64,000 bases of DNA. Origin: Lentzea xinjiangensis. GTDB lineage: Bacteria; Actinomycetota; Actinomycetes; Mycobacteriales; Pseudonocardiaceae. The stretch spans positions 852,410-916,409 of the forward strand of contig NZ_FOFR01000001.1 of NCBI RefSeq assembly GCF_900110955.1, read 5' to 3'. The notes beneath the pieces were generated by a model, which did no database searches, had not been told where the DNA came from, and saw nothing but the letters and a program-made list of their open reading frames with translations. Position numbers and translations under genes: made by a program. This document shows, one piece after another, positions 43,105 to 55,054 of the stretch; position 1 is the stretch's first letter, and every line of letters starts with the position of its first letter.

Positions 43105-45627
43105 GTGGCAGTGGACATCTCGATAACCGCACCTCAGCCCCGTCCGAGCGCGGCGGCCATGCGGCGCGCGCTGCGCCGGGCCGCCGACGGCGCTGTGCTC
43201 GACGCGACAGAGGCCTCCGTGCTGCTGCACGCGCGCGGGGAGGACCTGGACGCGCTGCTGGCCGCCGCGGGCCAGGTGCGGGACGCGCACCTGCTCGCCG
43301 AGGGGCGTCCCGGGGTCGTCACGTACAGCCGGTCGGTGTTCATCCCGCTGACCAGGCTGTGCCGCGACCGTTGTCATTACTGCACGTTCGCGACCGTGCC
43401 GCACAAGCTGCCCGCCGCGTTCCTCGAACGCGACGAAGTGCTGGAGATCGCCCGCGCGGGCGCCGCGCAGGGCTGCAAGGAAGCGCTCTTCACGCTCGGC
43501 GACCGGCCGGAGGACCGCTGGCCCGCCGCTAAGGAGTGGCTGGAGGCGCGCGGCTACGAGTCCACTTTGGACTACGTGCGCGCCAGCGCCATCGCGGTGC
43601 TCGAGGAGACCGGGCTGCTGCCGCACCTCAACCCCGGCGTGCTGAGCTGGGAGGAGCTGACCCGGCTGCGGCCCGTCGCGTCCAGCATGGGCATGATGCT
43701 CGAGACCACGGCCGAGCGGCTGTGGAGCGAGAAGGGCGGCCCGCACTACGGCAGCCCGGACAAGGACCCCGCCGTCCGCCTGCGGGTCCTCACCGACGCG
43801 GGACGCGTGAACGTCCCGTTCACCACCGGCATCCTCATCGGCATCGGGGAGACCCTCGCCGAGCGCGCCGAGTCGCTGCTCGCGCTGCGCCAGGTCGCCA
43901 AGCAGTACGGGCACGTCCAGGAAGTGATCATCCAGAACTTCCGCGCCAAGCCGGACACGGCGATGCGCGGCATGCCCGACGCCGACCTGACCGAGCTCGC
44001 CGCCACGATCGCCGTCGCACGCCTGGTGATGCCGTCGGCGGTGAGCGTGCAGGCGCCGCCGAACCTGGTGGGCGGCGAGTTCGGCCTGATGCTGCGCGCG
44101 GGCGTCGACGACTGGGGCGGCGTCTCGCCGGTCACGCCGGACCACGTCAACCCCGAGAAGCCGTGGCCGCAGGTCGACAGGCTCGCCGAGATCACCCGCG
44201 AGGCGGGGTTCTCGCTGCGGGAGCGGCTCAACGTCTACCCGCGCTACGTCCGCGCGGCGGCGGGGCAGTGGATCGACACCCGGCTCACCGCGCACGTCTC
44301 CGCGCTGGCGCTGGAGAACGGCCTCGCGAACCCGGACGCGCCCGTGGTCGGCCGCGAGTGGCAGGAACCGGACGGCGGGCTCGACACGTACGGCCGCGCG
44401 GACCTGAACACCGCGATCGACACCGAGGGCCGCACCGGCGACCGCCGCGGCGACTTCGACGAGGTCTACGGCGACTGGGACGAGCTGAAGGTTCCCGTTG
44501 CGCCGCAACGGCTCTCCGCGGACGTCCAGCGCGGGCTGAAGATCGCGGCGAACGACCCGGCCGCCCTGCTCGGCGACACCGACGCCGCGATGGCGCTGCT
44601 GACCGCGGACGGCGAGGCGCTCGAGGAGGTGGTGCGCCTCGCCGACGACCTGCGGCGCGAGGTGGTCGGCGACGACATCACCTACGTCGTCAACCGGAAC
44701 ATCAACTTCTCGAACGTCTGCTACGTCGGCTGCCGCTTCTGCGCCTTCGCCCAGCGCGAGCGCGACGCGGACGCGTTCCGGCTGAGCGCGGAGGAGGTCG
44801 CGGACCGCGCGCAGGAGGCGTGGGACTCCGGCGCCACCGAGGTCTGCATGCAGGGCGGCATCGACCCCAAGCTGCCGGTGACGTACTACGCGGACGTCGT
44901 GCGCGCGATCAAGAAGCGGCTGCCCGGGATGCACGTGCACGCGTTCAGCCCGATGGAGATCGTCTCCGCCGCCGCCAAGGCCGGTGTGAGCGTGCGCGAG
45001 TGGCTCACCGAGCTCAAGGAAGCCGGGCTGGACACGATTCCCGGCACGGCGGCCGAGATCCTCGACGACGACGTGCGGTGGGTGCTGACCAAGGGCAAGC
45101 TGCCGACCGCGACCTGGCTCGACGTCGTCGCGACGGCGCACGAGCTGGGCATCCGCTCGTCGTCGACGATGATGTACGGCCACGTGGACCACCCCGGCCA
45201 CTGGCTGAGCCACTTCCGCGTGCTCGCGGACCTCCAGGACCGCACCGGCGGGCTCACCGAGTTCGTCGCGCTGCCGTTCGTGCACCGCAACGCCCCGATC
45301 TACCTCGCCGGCGTCGCCCGTCCCGGCCCCACCCGCCGCGACAACCGCGCCGTGCACGCGTTCGCGCGGTTGGCGCTGCACGGGCGGATCGACAACATCC
45401 AGTGCTCGTGGGTCAAGCTCGGCGACGAGGGCACCGCGGAGATCCTCAACGGCGGCGCGAACGACCTGGGTGGGACGCTCATGGAGGAGACCATCAGCCG
45501 CATGGCCGGGTCAGAGCACGGGTCCGCGCGCACTGTGCGTGAGCTTCACGGCATGGCTTCGCTCGCAGGGCGTAACGCGTGTCAGCGGACTACGACATAT
45601 GGGCGAGTGCGAACCGATCATCGGTGA
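43105..45627 (+). CDS. fbiC: FO synthase (7,8-didemethyl-8-hydroxy-5-deazariboflavin synthase)
   Basis: 840 residues: a fusion of the CofG and CofH radical-SAM enzymes that build FO, the chromophore of coenzyme F420, from 5-amino-6-ribitylaminouracil and tyrosine. Each half has a CxxxCxxC cluster: CRDRCHYC (C86, C90, C93) and CYVGCRFC (C539, C543, C546). Fused FbiC is typical of actinobacteria. GTG start at 43105. It appears to stand alone; the other F420 genes are elsewhere. Confidence 0.97.
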   Translation: MAVDISITAPQPRPSAAAMRRALRRAADGAVLDATEASVLLHARGEDLDALLAAAGQVRDAHLLAEGRPGVVTYSRSVFIPLTRLCRDRCHYCTFATVPHKLPAAFLERDEVLEIARAGAAQGCKEALFTLGDRPEDRWPAAKEWLEARGYESTLDYVRASAIAVLEETGLLPHLNPGVLSWEELTRLRPVASSMGMMLETTAERLWSEKGGPHYGSPDKDPAVRLRVLTDAGRVNVPFTTGILIGIGETLAERAESLLALRQVAKQYGHVQEVIIQNFRAKPDTAMRGMPDADLTELAATIAVARLVMPSAVSVQAPPNLVGGEFGLMLRAGVDDWGGVSPVTPDHVNPEKPWPQVDRLAEITREAGFSLRERLNVYPRYVRAAAGQWIDTRLTAHVSALALENGLANPDAPVVGREWQEPDGGLDTYGRADLNTAIDTEGRTGDRRGDFDEVYGDWDELKVPVAPQRLSADVQRGLKIAANDPAALLGDTDAAMALLTADGEALEEVVRLADDLRREVVGDDITYVVNRNINFSNVCYVGCRFCAFAQRERDADAFRLSAEEVADRAQEAWDSGATEVCMQGGIDPKLPVTYYADVVRAIKKRLPGMHVHAFSPMEIVSAAAKAGVSVREWLTELKEAGLDTIPGTAAEILDDDVRWVLTKGKLPTATWLDVVATAHELGIRSSSTMMYGHVDHPGHWLSHFRVLADLQDRTGGLTEFVALPFVHRNAPIYLAGVARPGPTRRDNRAVHAFARLALHGRIDNIQCSWVKLGDEGTAEILNGGANDLGGTLMEETISRMAGSEHGSARTVRELHGMASLAGRNACQRTTTYGRVRTDHR

Positions 45628-45740
45628 CCGATAGTCTGATTCGGCGCATCGACGCTACCGGTCATCGGTAGCTTGGCGGCCAATCAGTCAGCGAGGTTCA
45701 CCCTTCCGGGGTGGATTTCTGCCTTGGGGAGGCTCCACAA

Positions 45741-45944
45741 GTGCACGAACTGGGTCTGGTGCTGAGTGCTGCTGCGGTCGAGAGCAGCATGACCGGTACT
45801 GCTGCCGGCCCCGTCGGCCTGATCGCGGTCACGGCCGGGGCGGGCGGTCTGCTGTACGGCCTGGTGAAGCGGCGCAAGCCGGCCACGGTCACCGCGGCCA
45901 ACCAGCGGATCGACCTGGGTCCGCAGGACACCGCGCAGAGCTGA
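45741..45944 (+). CDS. Small membrane protein, unknown
   Basis: 67 residues with one hydrophobic helix (GPVGLIAVTAGAGGLLYGLV) and a basic, polar C-terminus (KRRKPATVTAANQ). GTG 45741 follows GGGGAGG at 45725-45731; an earlier GTG at 45711 is possible. It lies 27 bp ahead of trpS. Confidence 0.65.
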   Translation: MHELGLVLSAAAVESSMTGTAAGPVGLIAVTAGAGGLLYGLVKRRKPATVTAANQRIDLGPQDTAQS

Positions 45945-47009
<1,065 letters not shown>

Positions 47010-47033
47010 TGCGCTTGCACTAGCGTCTCCGCT

Positions 47034-48020
47034 GTGGACAAGTGGCGGCGGAAGTACGCGTGGCTGGACCACATCGTGCGCGCGTACGAGCGCTTCACGG
47101 AGAGATACGGCACCCACTACGCCGCCGCGGTCACGTACTTCAGCGTGCTCTCGCTCGTGCCGATGCTGATGATCGGGTTCGCCGTCGCCGGTTTCGTGCT
47201 GCAGTCCCAGCCGGACCTGCTCGCCGAGCTGCGGTCGGCCATCGCCGAGGCCGTGCCCGACCAGGAGCTCAGCGGGCAGGTCAACGAGGCCGTGAACACC
47301 GCCCTGGACTCCAAGGGCACGGTCGGCGTGATCGGTCTGCTCGGCGCCGCCTACTCCGGGCTGGGGTGGATGAGCAACCTCCGCGACGCCCTGACGGCGC
47401 AGTGGGGCCACGCCAAGGAGAACCTGCCGTTCTTCGGCACGCTGTGGCGCGACCTGCTGTCCCTGGTCGGCCTGGGGCTCGCGATCGTGCTGTCGTTCGG
47501 CATCACCGCCGCCGGCACCGGCTTCGCCGAGCAGATGCTCCGGTGGCTGGGGCTGGAGAACGCCGGCTGGGCGCACGTCCTGCTGCGGATCGGCACGATC
47601 GTGCTGTCGCTGCTCGCGAACTGGCTGGTGTTCCTGTGGGTGCTGTCCCGGCTGCCGCGCAAGCGCGTCGGCTGGCGCAGCGCGCTGCGCGGGGCGCTCG
47701 CGGCGTCGATCGGGTTCGAGGTCCTGAAGCAGGCCGCCACGATCTTCCTGTCGTTCGTGACGAGGTCGCCGACGTCGGCCGCGTTCGGGTCGGTGGTCGG
47801 TGTGCTGGTGTTCGCGAACCTGGTGGCGCAGTTCCTGCTGTTCATCGCGGCCTGGACCGCCACCGCCAGGGAGAACCGCGAGCCGGAGGTGATCGCCGCT
47901 CCGCCGCCCGCGGTGATCTCGCCCGTGGTGACGATGCGCTCAGGGCCTCCGCCGTCGTTGATGCTCGGGGCCGGTGCCGTCGTCGGGGCGCTGCTCGGGC
48001 TCCGGTGGCGCCGCCGTTAG
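47034..48020 (+). CDS. YihY/BrkB-family membrane protein
   Basis: 328 residues with six membrane helices. The family signature is seen in THYAAAVTYFSVLSLVPMLMIGF, AAYSGLGWMSNLRDALTAQW and LPRKRVGWRSALRGA. YihY-type proteins are widespread inner-membrane proteins of uncertain role (possibly transport). The helical C-terminus carries a small Ala/Pro tail. It is 24 bp after trpS. Confidence 0.9.
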   Translation: MDKWRRKYAWLDHIVRAYERFTERYGTHYAAAVTYFSVLSLVPMLMIGFAVAGFVLQSQPDLLAELRSAIAEAVPDQELSGQVNEAVNTALDSKGTVGVIGLLGAAYSGLGWMSNLRDALTAQWGHAKENLPFFGTLWRDLLSLVGLGLAIVLSFGITAAGTGFAEQMLRWLGLENAGWAHVLLRIGTIVLSLLANWLVFLWVLSRLPRKRVGWRSALRGALAASIGFEVLKQAATIFLSFVTRSPTSAAFGSVVGVLVFANLVAQFLLFIAAWTATARENREPEVIAAPPPAVISPVVTMRSGPPPSLMLGAGAVVGALLGLRWRRR

Positions 48021-48038
48021 CACGCGGCCAGGAACGGC

Positions 48039-48070
48039 GAAGGCCCCCGGCGCACGCGCCGGGGGCCTTC
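48039..48070. terminator. Bidirectional terminator between BrkB and carboxypeptidase genes
   Basis: A 14-bp perfect stem (gaaggcccccggcg / cgccgggggccttc) with a 4-nt loop lies between two convergent genes. The right side continues gttcc, complementing ggaac on the left with a short bulge. Confidence 0.85.
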
Positions 48071-48081
48071 GTTCCGGGCTC

Positions 48082-49347
48082 TCAGACGCCCTGAGCCGCC
48101 TGTGCGGCCTGGCGGCGTGCCCGCGCCGCCTTCGCGCGCTTGTTGCGGATGTAGAGGAACACAGCGGCCAGCAGGCCGATGCCCGCCGCCGCCGTGATGG
48201 GCAGGCCGACGGTGCCGAACGCGGTCGGCGTCTGGCGGCCCGTGCGCGAGTCACCGGCGGCGGCGTCCTCGTTGTCACCGGCGCTCTGGGTGGGGACCAC
48301 GTTCTGCTTGGGCTGCGGGGCGCCGTCGACGAGCTTGCCGACGCCGCCGGGGCCCATGGCGAAGCCGTAGTCGAGCAGCTTCGCGGCCTGGGCGTCGATG
48401 CGCGTGGGCGTCTGCTGGCCGCGCAGCAGCACGACGACGAGCCGGCGGCCGTTGCGCTCGGCGGCACCCACGTAGGTGTGCTGCGAGTCGTCGGTGAAGC
48501 CGGTCTTGCCGCCGATCGCGCCCTCGTAGTTGCTGAGCAGGCGGTTGTCGTTCGTCAGCATGATCGTGCCGCCGTTGCGGCCGGGGAACTGCGCCTGCTT
48601 GAGCTTGATGGCGTTCGCGAACTCCTCGTACTTCATCGCGCCCCGGAAGATCAGGCCGACGTCGTAGGCGGAGGTGCTGGTGCCGGGGGCGTCCAGGCCG
48701 GACGGCGTCACCGCGCGGGTGTCGAGCGCGCCGAGCTCCTTGGCCATGGCGTTCATCTTGCGCAGGGCGTTCGGCACACCGCCGAGCTGGCGGGCCAGCG
48801 TGTGCGCCACGTCGTTGCCCGAGGTGAGCAGCAGGCCGTGCAGGAGCTGGCGGACCGTGTACTGGCCGCCGTCGCGCAGGCCGACGCAGGTGCACTCCTG
48901 CTGGGTGTCCTCGGCGCTGGCGGTGACGACGAGGTCGCCGCGCAGCTCCTTGGCCACGACCATCGCGAGGAGCACCTTCATGATGCTCGCCGGGCGCTGG
49001 CGGCCGTGCGGGTCGTAGGCGGCGAGGACGGCGCCGCTGTCCATGTCGGCGAGCAGCCACGACGCCGCGGTGATGCCGCTCGGGGGCTGCGCCGAGTTGG
49101 GCGGCAGGATCAGTCCGCACTCGCCGAGCCGGTCGCCGCCGATCGGCTTCTCGGGCACCTCGAGCGGAGTCGGGGCCTTCTGGCCGGGCGCCGGCTGCTC
49201 GGAGGTGTCCACCGGTGGCGGCGGGGTCTCGCGGTTGGCGCACTGAGCCGAGCCGGCGGCCTGCTGTGCGGTGCCGGTCGGTGCGGCGAACGCGGCTGTG
49301 GCCGTTGCTAGGACCAGGGCGACGATGAGCCGTTGGGTGAAGGGCAC
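48082..49347 (-). CDS. D-alanyl-D-alanine carboxypeptidase (low-molecular-mass PBP)
   Basis: 421 residues. Signal peptide (residues 1-27), a Pro-rich linker, then the S11 peptidase: SIMK (S121-K124), SGN (176-178), KTG (281-283). A C-terminal membrane helix (about 385-402) and a basic tail anchor it, as in DacA/DacB1. It trims the terminal D-Ala of peptidoglycan stem peptides. Position near trpS-BrkB parallels mycobacterial dacB1. Confidence 0.95.
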   Translation of the reverse strand: MPFTQRLIVALVLATATAAFAAPTGTAQQAAGSAQCANRETPPPPVDTSEQPAPGQKAPTPLEVPEKPIGGDRLGECGLILPPNSAQPPSGITAASWLLADMDSGAVLAAYDPHGRQRPASIMKVLLAMVVAKELRGDLVVTASAEDTQQECTCVGLRDGGQYTVRQLLHGLLLTSGNDVAHTLARQLGGVPNALRKMNAMAKELGALDTRAVTPSGLDAPGTSTSAYDVGLIFRGAMKYEEFANAIKLKQAQFPGRNGGTIMLTNDNRLLSNYEGAIGGKTGFTDDSQHTYVGAAERNGRRLVVVLLRGQQTPTRIDAQAAKLLDYGFAMGPGGVGKLVDGAPQPKQNVVPTQSAGDNEDAAAGDSRTGRQTPTAFGTVGLPITAAAGIGLLAAVFLYIRNKRAKAARARRQAAQAAQGV

Positions 49348-49408
49348 GCCTCCAGGCTATCCACCCCCGTTTGACGTCGTGCACGCACCACGTCCGATAC
49401 TGGTCGCC

Positions 49409-49636
49409 GTGAAGCTCTCGCGCCCGATGTCACTCTTCCTGGTGGCTTTCGGAGTGTGGTCGTGGGTGATCTGGCCCACGTTCCTGAAGAACATCTGGAA
49501 AGACCCCCGTTCGTTCAGCGACGGACCTACGTCGTTCTTCACCGTGCACCTGGTGCTCGTGATCGCCTCGCTCGTGTTCGGCACCGTCATCGGGGTGCTG
49601 GGCGCGCGGGGTCTCCTCGCCACTCGACGTCGATAA
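49409..49636 (+). CDS. SCO4848-family small membrane protein
   Basis: 75 residues with two hydrophobic helices (MSLFLVAFGVWSWVIWPTFLKNIW and VHLVLVIASLVFGTVIGVLG). The WPTFLKNIWKDPRSF block is the SCO4848 family mark. The GTG is chosen because homology starts there. Function unknown. It precedes another small membrane protein by 9 bp. Confidence 0.85.
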   Translation: MKLSRPMSLFLVAFGVWSWVIWPTFLKNIWKDPRSFSDGPTSFFTVHLVLVIASLVFGTVIGVLGARGLLATRRR

Positions 49637-49645
49637 GGAAACGCT

Positions 49646-49996
49646 GTGGAGTTCGTACGCCTCCTGCTGGTCTTCCTGCACCTTCTGGGCATGGGCATGC
49701 TCGTCGCGATGATCATGTTGCAGGCGAGGGCCGGCAAGGACGCGCCGGTCAACAAGGGCTGGCTGCACGGCGCCGCCCTCCAGCTGCTCACCGGCGTGGC
49801 GCTGGTCGGCATCGACCCGCTGGTCGGCGCGGTGCAGTACGACCACGTCAAGATCGGCGTGAAGCTGCTGGTCGTCGTGGCCATCGCCGCCGTCGTGGCG
49901 ATCAACGTGAACAAGCCCAAGGCGCCGTCCTGGCTGATGCCGACCGCCGCCTCGCTCGTCGTGCTGAACGTGGGGATCGCGGTCTTCTGGACCTGA
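49646..49996 (+). CDS. Small membrane protein, unknown (next to SCO4848 gene)
   Basis: 116 residues, four hydrophobic helices (RLLLVFLHLLGMGMLVAM, LLTGVALVGI, IGVKLLVVVAIAAVVAI, ASLVVLNVGIAVFW). The H-L-L-G-M-G stretch in helix 1 resembles small transporters or haem-binding proteins but no family is certain. The pairing with SCO4848 is conserved in actinobacteria. GTG start. Confidence 0.75.
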   Translation: MEFVRLLLVFLHLLGMGMLVAMIMLQARAGKDAPVNKGWLHGAALQLLTGVALVGIDPLVGAVQYDHVKIGVKLLVVVAIAAVVAINVNKPKAPSWLMPTAASLVVLNVGIAVFWT

Positions 49997-50078
49997 TCGG
50001 GCGATGTGGCGGCCACGCGCGGGTGACGTCCGCCCACTGCGCGGGCGACCTGCTGTACCTGGCGGAACCATCCGTGGA

Positions 50079-50624
50079 ATGTCACGTATCGCCTACATCG
50101 GTGTGCTCACCGCCGGAGCGGTGTTGACTGTCGTCGCACTGCACGGTGCCGCCCCGGAAGCCTCGGCCTCCGGGGACGGCCGGGTGTGCGCTGCTGCGTG
50201 GTGCCCGAAAGAACGCCCGTGGTCTCCCAGAGGTGAGGAGCCGCCGTCGTCGACCACGACGACGAGCACCACCACCTGGACGGATCCGTCCACGGCCACG
50301 TCCACGACCACGTCCGCCACCACGTCGTCCTCGTCGTCGTCCTCGTCCTGGTCGTCTTCGTCGACGACCACCACTCCGCCGACCTCGACCGCGCCTTCGT
50401 CGTCCACTCAGCCGGACACGACCACCACCACCACCACCACCACCACGCCGGCGACCAAGCCGCCGGCCACCGGCCAGCACCCGAAGCCGCCTCACCACCA
50501 GGACGGCCACCTGGCCGCCACGGGTGCCTCGATCGGCTGGGTGCTGCTGCTCGGTGTGCTGCTCCTCACCGGCGGCGCGCTCCTGCTGCTGGCAGACCGC
50601 GCCAGGCGCCTCTCCCGGCGCTGA
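50079..50624 (+). CDS. Putative sortase (class E, LAxTG) surface protein
   Basis: 181 residues. Signal peptide (about 1-32) is followed by two cysteines and a long Thr/Ser/Pro low-complexity region (TTTTSTTTW, TSSSSSSSS, TTTTTTTTTT). The C-terminus is a sorting signal: LAATG at about 145-149, hydrophobic helix, then RARRLSRR. LAxTG is the class E sortase motif common in actinobacteria. It is a wall-linked, probably glycosylated stalk protein; no folded domain is evident. Confidence 0.78.
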   Translation: MSRIAYIGVLTAGAVLTVVALHGAAPEASASGDGRVCAAAWCPKERPWSPRGEEPPSSTTTTSTTTWTDPSTATSTTTSATTSSSSSSSSWSSSSTTTTPPTSTAPSSSTQPDTTTTTTTTTTPATKPPATGQHPKPPHHQDGHLAATGASIGWVLLLGVLLLTGGALLLLADRARRLSRR

Positions 50625-50663
50625 TCATCAAGAACTGTCGGTGGTGCTCGTCACACTGACGAC

Positions 50664-51572
50664 ATGCGAATCGAACGACTGCGCGAACGCAGCGATCTCG
50701 GTGTCATCAGCATCACCACCCTCAGGGCGCTGGGGGTCGCGAACCCCTGGCCGAAGTGCCGCCCAGGCGGGCCGTGGCAGCGAATGCACCCTGGCGTGGT
50801 GCTCCTGCACAACGGCCCGCCCACGCGCGACCAGCAACTCACCGCGGCCCTGATGCGCGCCGGACCGGGTGCGGTCGTCACCGGCGCCGAAGCGTGCCGC
50901 CGCCACGGCCTGCCGGCCAGAGGCCGGGAGATCCACGTCCTGGTGCCGGGTTCCGCGCGCGGAAGTGGCGCGCTGGTCGTCGAACGAGCCTCGCCGATGC
51001 CCCCGTCGTCCGACATGGGCGGCTTCCCCGTGGTGTCCGCGGCCCGCGCCGTAGTCGACGCGTGCCGGCAGCTGCGTTCCGCGGACGAGGCCACGGCGCT
51101 GGTCGCCGCCGCCATCCAGAAGGGCCGCTGCACGCCGGAGACCCTGGCGCTGGAAGCACGGACCAACCGCTACGGCACCAAGCTGGTCCGCGAGGTGCTG
51201 AGGGAGCTGGGGCGTGCGGAATCCGTGGCGGAACGGGACGCGCGACGGTTGTCCCGCAAGATCGGCCTGACCACCCCGCACTGGAACGCCACGATCGTCG
51301 ACGCCGACGGCGTGGTGATCGGCAGGCCCGACGCGTGGTTTGACGACGTCGGGCTGGCCTGGGAGATCGACTCGCGCGCGTTCCACTACGAGCCGCAGGA
51401 CTACGAGCGGACTCTCACGCGCAACAGCCGGTACGCGGCGGCTGGAATCCTCGTCGTGCAGACGTTGCCGACCCGGTTGCGGGACTGCCCGGAGGCGGTG
51501 GCTCGGGAGCTGAAGAAGGCGCACCGGGCTGCTGCGGCACGGCCACGCCCACCGGTGCAGATCGTGAGGTGA
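50664..51572 (+). CDS. AbiEi-antitoxin-like / DUF559-type protein
   Basis: 302 residues. The N-terminal half looks like the type IV TA AbiEi antitoxin fold (ISITTLRALGV, MHPGVVLLHNGP, TGAEACRRHGLP, GGFPVVSAARAVVDACRQL). The C-terminal half has the nuclease-like DUF559 pattern (GRPDAWFDDVGLAWEIDSRAFHY, RTLTRNSRYAAAGILVVQTLP). Such genes are frequent, dispersed orphans in actinobacteria; no AbiEii toxin lies beside it here. Function unknown; a role in DNA handling is inferred. Confidence 0.75.
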   Translation: MRIERLRERSDLGVISITTLRALGVANPWPKCRPGGPWQRMHPGVVLLHNGPPTRDQQLTAALMRAGPGAVVTGAEACRRHGLPARGREIHVLVPGSARGSGALVVERASPMPPSSDMGGFPVVSAARAVVDACRQLRSADEATALVAAAIQKGRCTPETLALEARTNRYGTKLVREVLRELGRAESVAERDARRLSRKIGLTTPHWNATIVDADGVVIGRPDAWFDDVGLAWEIDSRAFHYEPQDYERTLTRNSRYAAAGILVVQTLPTRLRDCPEAVARELKKAHRAAAARPRPPVQIVR

Positions 51573-51610
51573 CGGCACACTCCGCCGTAGCCGCTCCGCC
51601 CCCGAACGGC

Positions 51611-51645
51611 GAGGCGCCGCGTCCCCGGCGGGAACGCGGCGCCTC
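51611..51645. terminator. Terminator between the AbiEi-like gene and sdhB
   Basis: A 12-bp perfect stem (gaggcgccgcgt / acgcggcgcctc) with an 11-nt loop between two convergent genes. Confidence 0.75.
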
Positions 51646-51661
51646 GGCAACCCCGAAAACC

Positions 51662-52443
51662 TCAGACGCGCTTGAACAGCAGCGCCCGCTTCACTTCCTG
51701 GATCGCCTTGGTGACCTGGATGCCGCGCGGGCAGGCGTCGGTGCAGTTGAACGTGGTCCGGCACCGCCACACGCCGTCGATGTCGTTGAGGATGTCGAGC
51801 CGCTCCTCAGCGCCCTCGTCGCGCGAGTCGAAGATGAACCGGTGCGCGTTCACGATCGCCGCCGGGCCGAAGTACGAGCCCTCGGTCCAGTAGACCGGGC
51901 AGGAGGTGGTGCAGCAGGCGCACAGGATGCACTTCGTCGTGTCGTCGAACCGCTCGCGGTCGGCGACGGACTGGATGCGCTCGCGCGTGGGCTCGTTGCC
52001 GTACGTCACGAGGTACGGCTTGACGGCGCGGAACGCCTCGAAGAAGGGCTCCATGTCGACGAGCAGGTCCTTGTTCACCGGCAGGCCCTTGATGGGCTCG
52101 ATGGTGATCGTGGTCTGCTTGTCGCCCTTCTGCAGCAGGTCCTTCAGCAGGACCTTGCAGGCGAGGCGGTTCACGCCGTTGATGCGCATCGCGTCCGAGC
52201 CGCAGATGCCGTGGGCGCAGGAGCGGCGGAACGTCAGCGTGCCGTCCACGTACCACTTGATGTAGTGGAGGAGGTTCAGCACGCGGTCCGAGGGCAGCGC
52301 GGGGATGTCGAACGAGTCCCAGCGCGGCTCGTCGTCGAACTCCGGGTTGAACCGGCGGATCTTGACGGTGACCGTGACAGCGCCGTCCGGAACCGGCGGC
52401 TGGGAGCCGCGCGAGCCAGCAGTGGTTTCAGCGGTGGCGGTCA

Positions 52444-52444
<1 letters not shown>
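51662..52444 (-). CDS. sdhB: Succinate dehydrogenase iron-sulfur subunit
   Basis: 260 residues. Ligands for the three clusters are visible: [2Fe-2S] in FRRSCAHGICGSDA plus ACK, [4Fe-4S] in CILCACCTTSCPV, and [3Fe-4S] in CRTTFNCTDACPRGI. It passes electrons from SdhA to the membrane quinone site. Its ATG shares a base with the sdhA stop (TGATG). Last gene of the sdhCDAB operon. Confidence 0.97.
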
Positions 52445-54198
<1,754 letters not shown>

Positions 54199-54220
54199 TG
54201 TGGTGGGCTCCCCGCGCGGG

Positions 54221-54628
54221 TCAGTTCGAGATGTTCGGGTCGAAGGTGAAGATCACGAACGTGCCGAGCGAGATGATCAGCACCATCGAGACGTAGAGCA
54301 GCATCTTCAACCAGAACCGGGTGGAGTCCTTGCGGGCGTAGTCGTTGATGACAGTGCGCACGCCGTTGCCGCCGTGGATCTGCGCGAGCCAGAGCATCGC
54401 GAGGTCCCAGAACTGCCAGAACGGAGACGCCCAGCGGCCGGCCACGAAACCGAAGTTGATCTTGTGGACGCCGCCGTCGAGGATGTTCATGATGAACAGG
54501 TGGCCGAGGACCAGGACCACGAGCAGCAGGCCGGAGAGGCGCATGAACAGCCAGCTGTAGAGCTCGCCGTTGCTGCGGCGGGCCGCGGGGCGGCGCGGCG
54601 AACGGGGCTTGTCGAGTGCGAGGGACAT
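54221..54628 (-). CDS. sdhD: Succinate dehydrogenase membrane anchor subunit
   Basis: 135 residues with three membrane helices and the conserved block YSWLFMRLSGLLLVVLVLGH (haem-ligand region) and AQIHGGNGVRTVIND. It pairs with SdhC to anchor the enzyme and form the quinone site. It lies 3 bp after sdhC and 22 bp before sdhA. Confidence 0.95.
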   Translation of the reverse strand: MSLALDKPRSPRRPAARRSNGELYSWLFMRLSGLLLVVLVLGHLFIMNILDGGVHKINFGFVAGRWASPFWQFWDLAMLWLAQIHGGNGVRTVINDYARKDSTRFWLKMLLYVSMVLIISLGTFVIFTFDPNISN

Positions 54629-54631
54629 GGC

Positions 54632-55054
54632 TCAGTGACCCCCAAGCAGGTCGGAGATCGTGCGCTCCATCATGAAGTAGAAGCCGGGGATCATCACGAG
54701 GACCCAGACGGCCAGCACGGTCCAGAGCATGACCCGCTGGTACTTGGCGCCCTTCTCCCAGAAGTCGACCAGCATGACCCGGATGCCGTTGAGCGCGTGG
54801 TAGAGCACCGCGCCGACCAGGCCGACCTCGAAGAGGTTCACGACCGGGTTCTTGTAGGTCTCGATCACCGCGTCGTAGGCGTTCGGGGACACCCGCACGA
54901 GGGCGGTGTCGAGCACGTGCGTGAAGAGGAAGAAGAACGTGAGGACACCGGTGATCCGGTGGGCGACCCAGGACCACATGCCCAGATCACCGCGGTAGAG
55001 CGTCCCACCCCCTCGGGTGGTGCCCGACCGCTCGGGTGCGCCTGCGCTGGTCAT
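54632..55054 (-). CDS. sdhC: Succinate dehydrogenase cytochrome b556 subunit
   Basis: 140 residues with three membrane helices. The family marks SWVAHRITGVLTFFFLFTH and LYHALNGIRVMLVDF carry the haem-b histidine candidates. First gene of sdhCDAB. The region upstream is a long, hairpin-containing gap. The same cluster next to cdd-deoA is seen in mycobacteria. Confidence 0.95.
   Translation of the reverse strand: MTSAGAPERSGTTRGGGTLYRGDLGMWSWVAHRITGVLTFFFLFTHVLDTALVRVSPNAYDAVIETYKNPVVNLFEVGLVGAVLYHALNGIRVMLVDFWEKGAKYQRVMLWTVLAVWVLVMIPGFYFMMERTISDLLGGH

Noticed and set aside
43536..45542. 668-codon frame within fbiC
   Set aside because: Shadow of the FO synthase gene with Arg-Gly composition and no motif.
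38309..45627. Secondary-metabolite gene cluster around the ATPase and FO synthase genes
   Set aside because: No biosynthetic enzymes (PKS, NRPS, RiPP or terpene) are present; FO synthase is general F420 metabolism.
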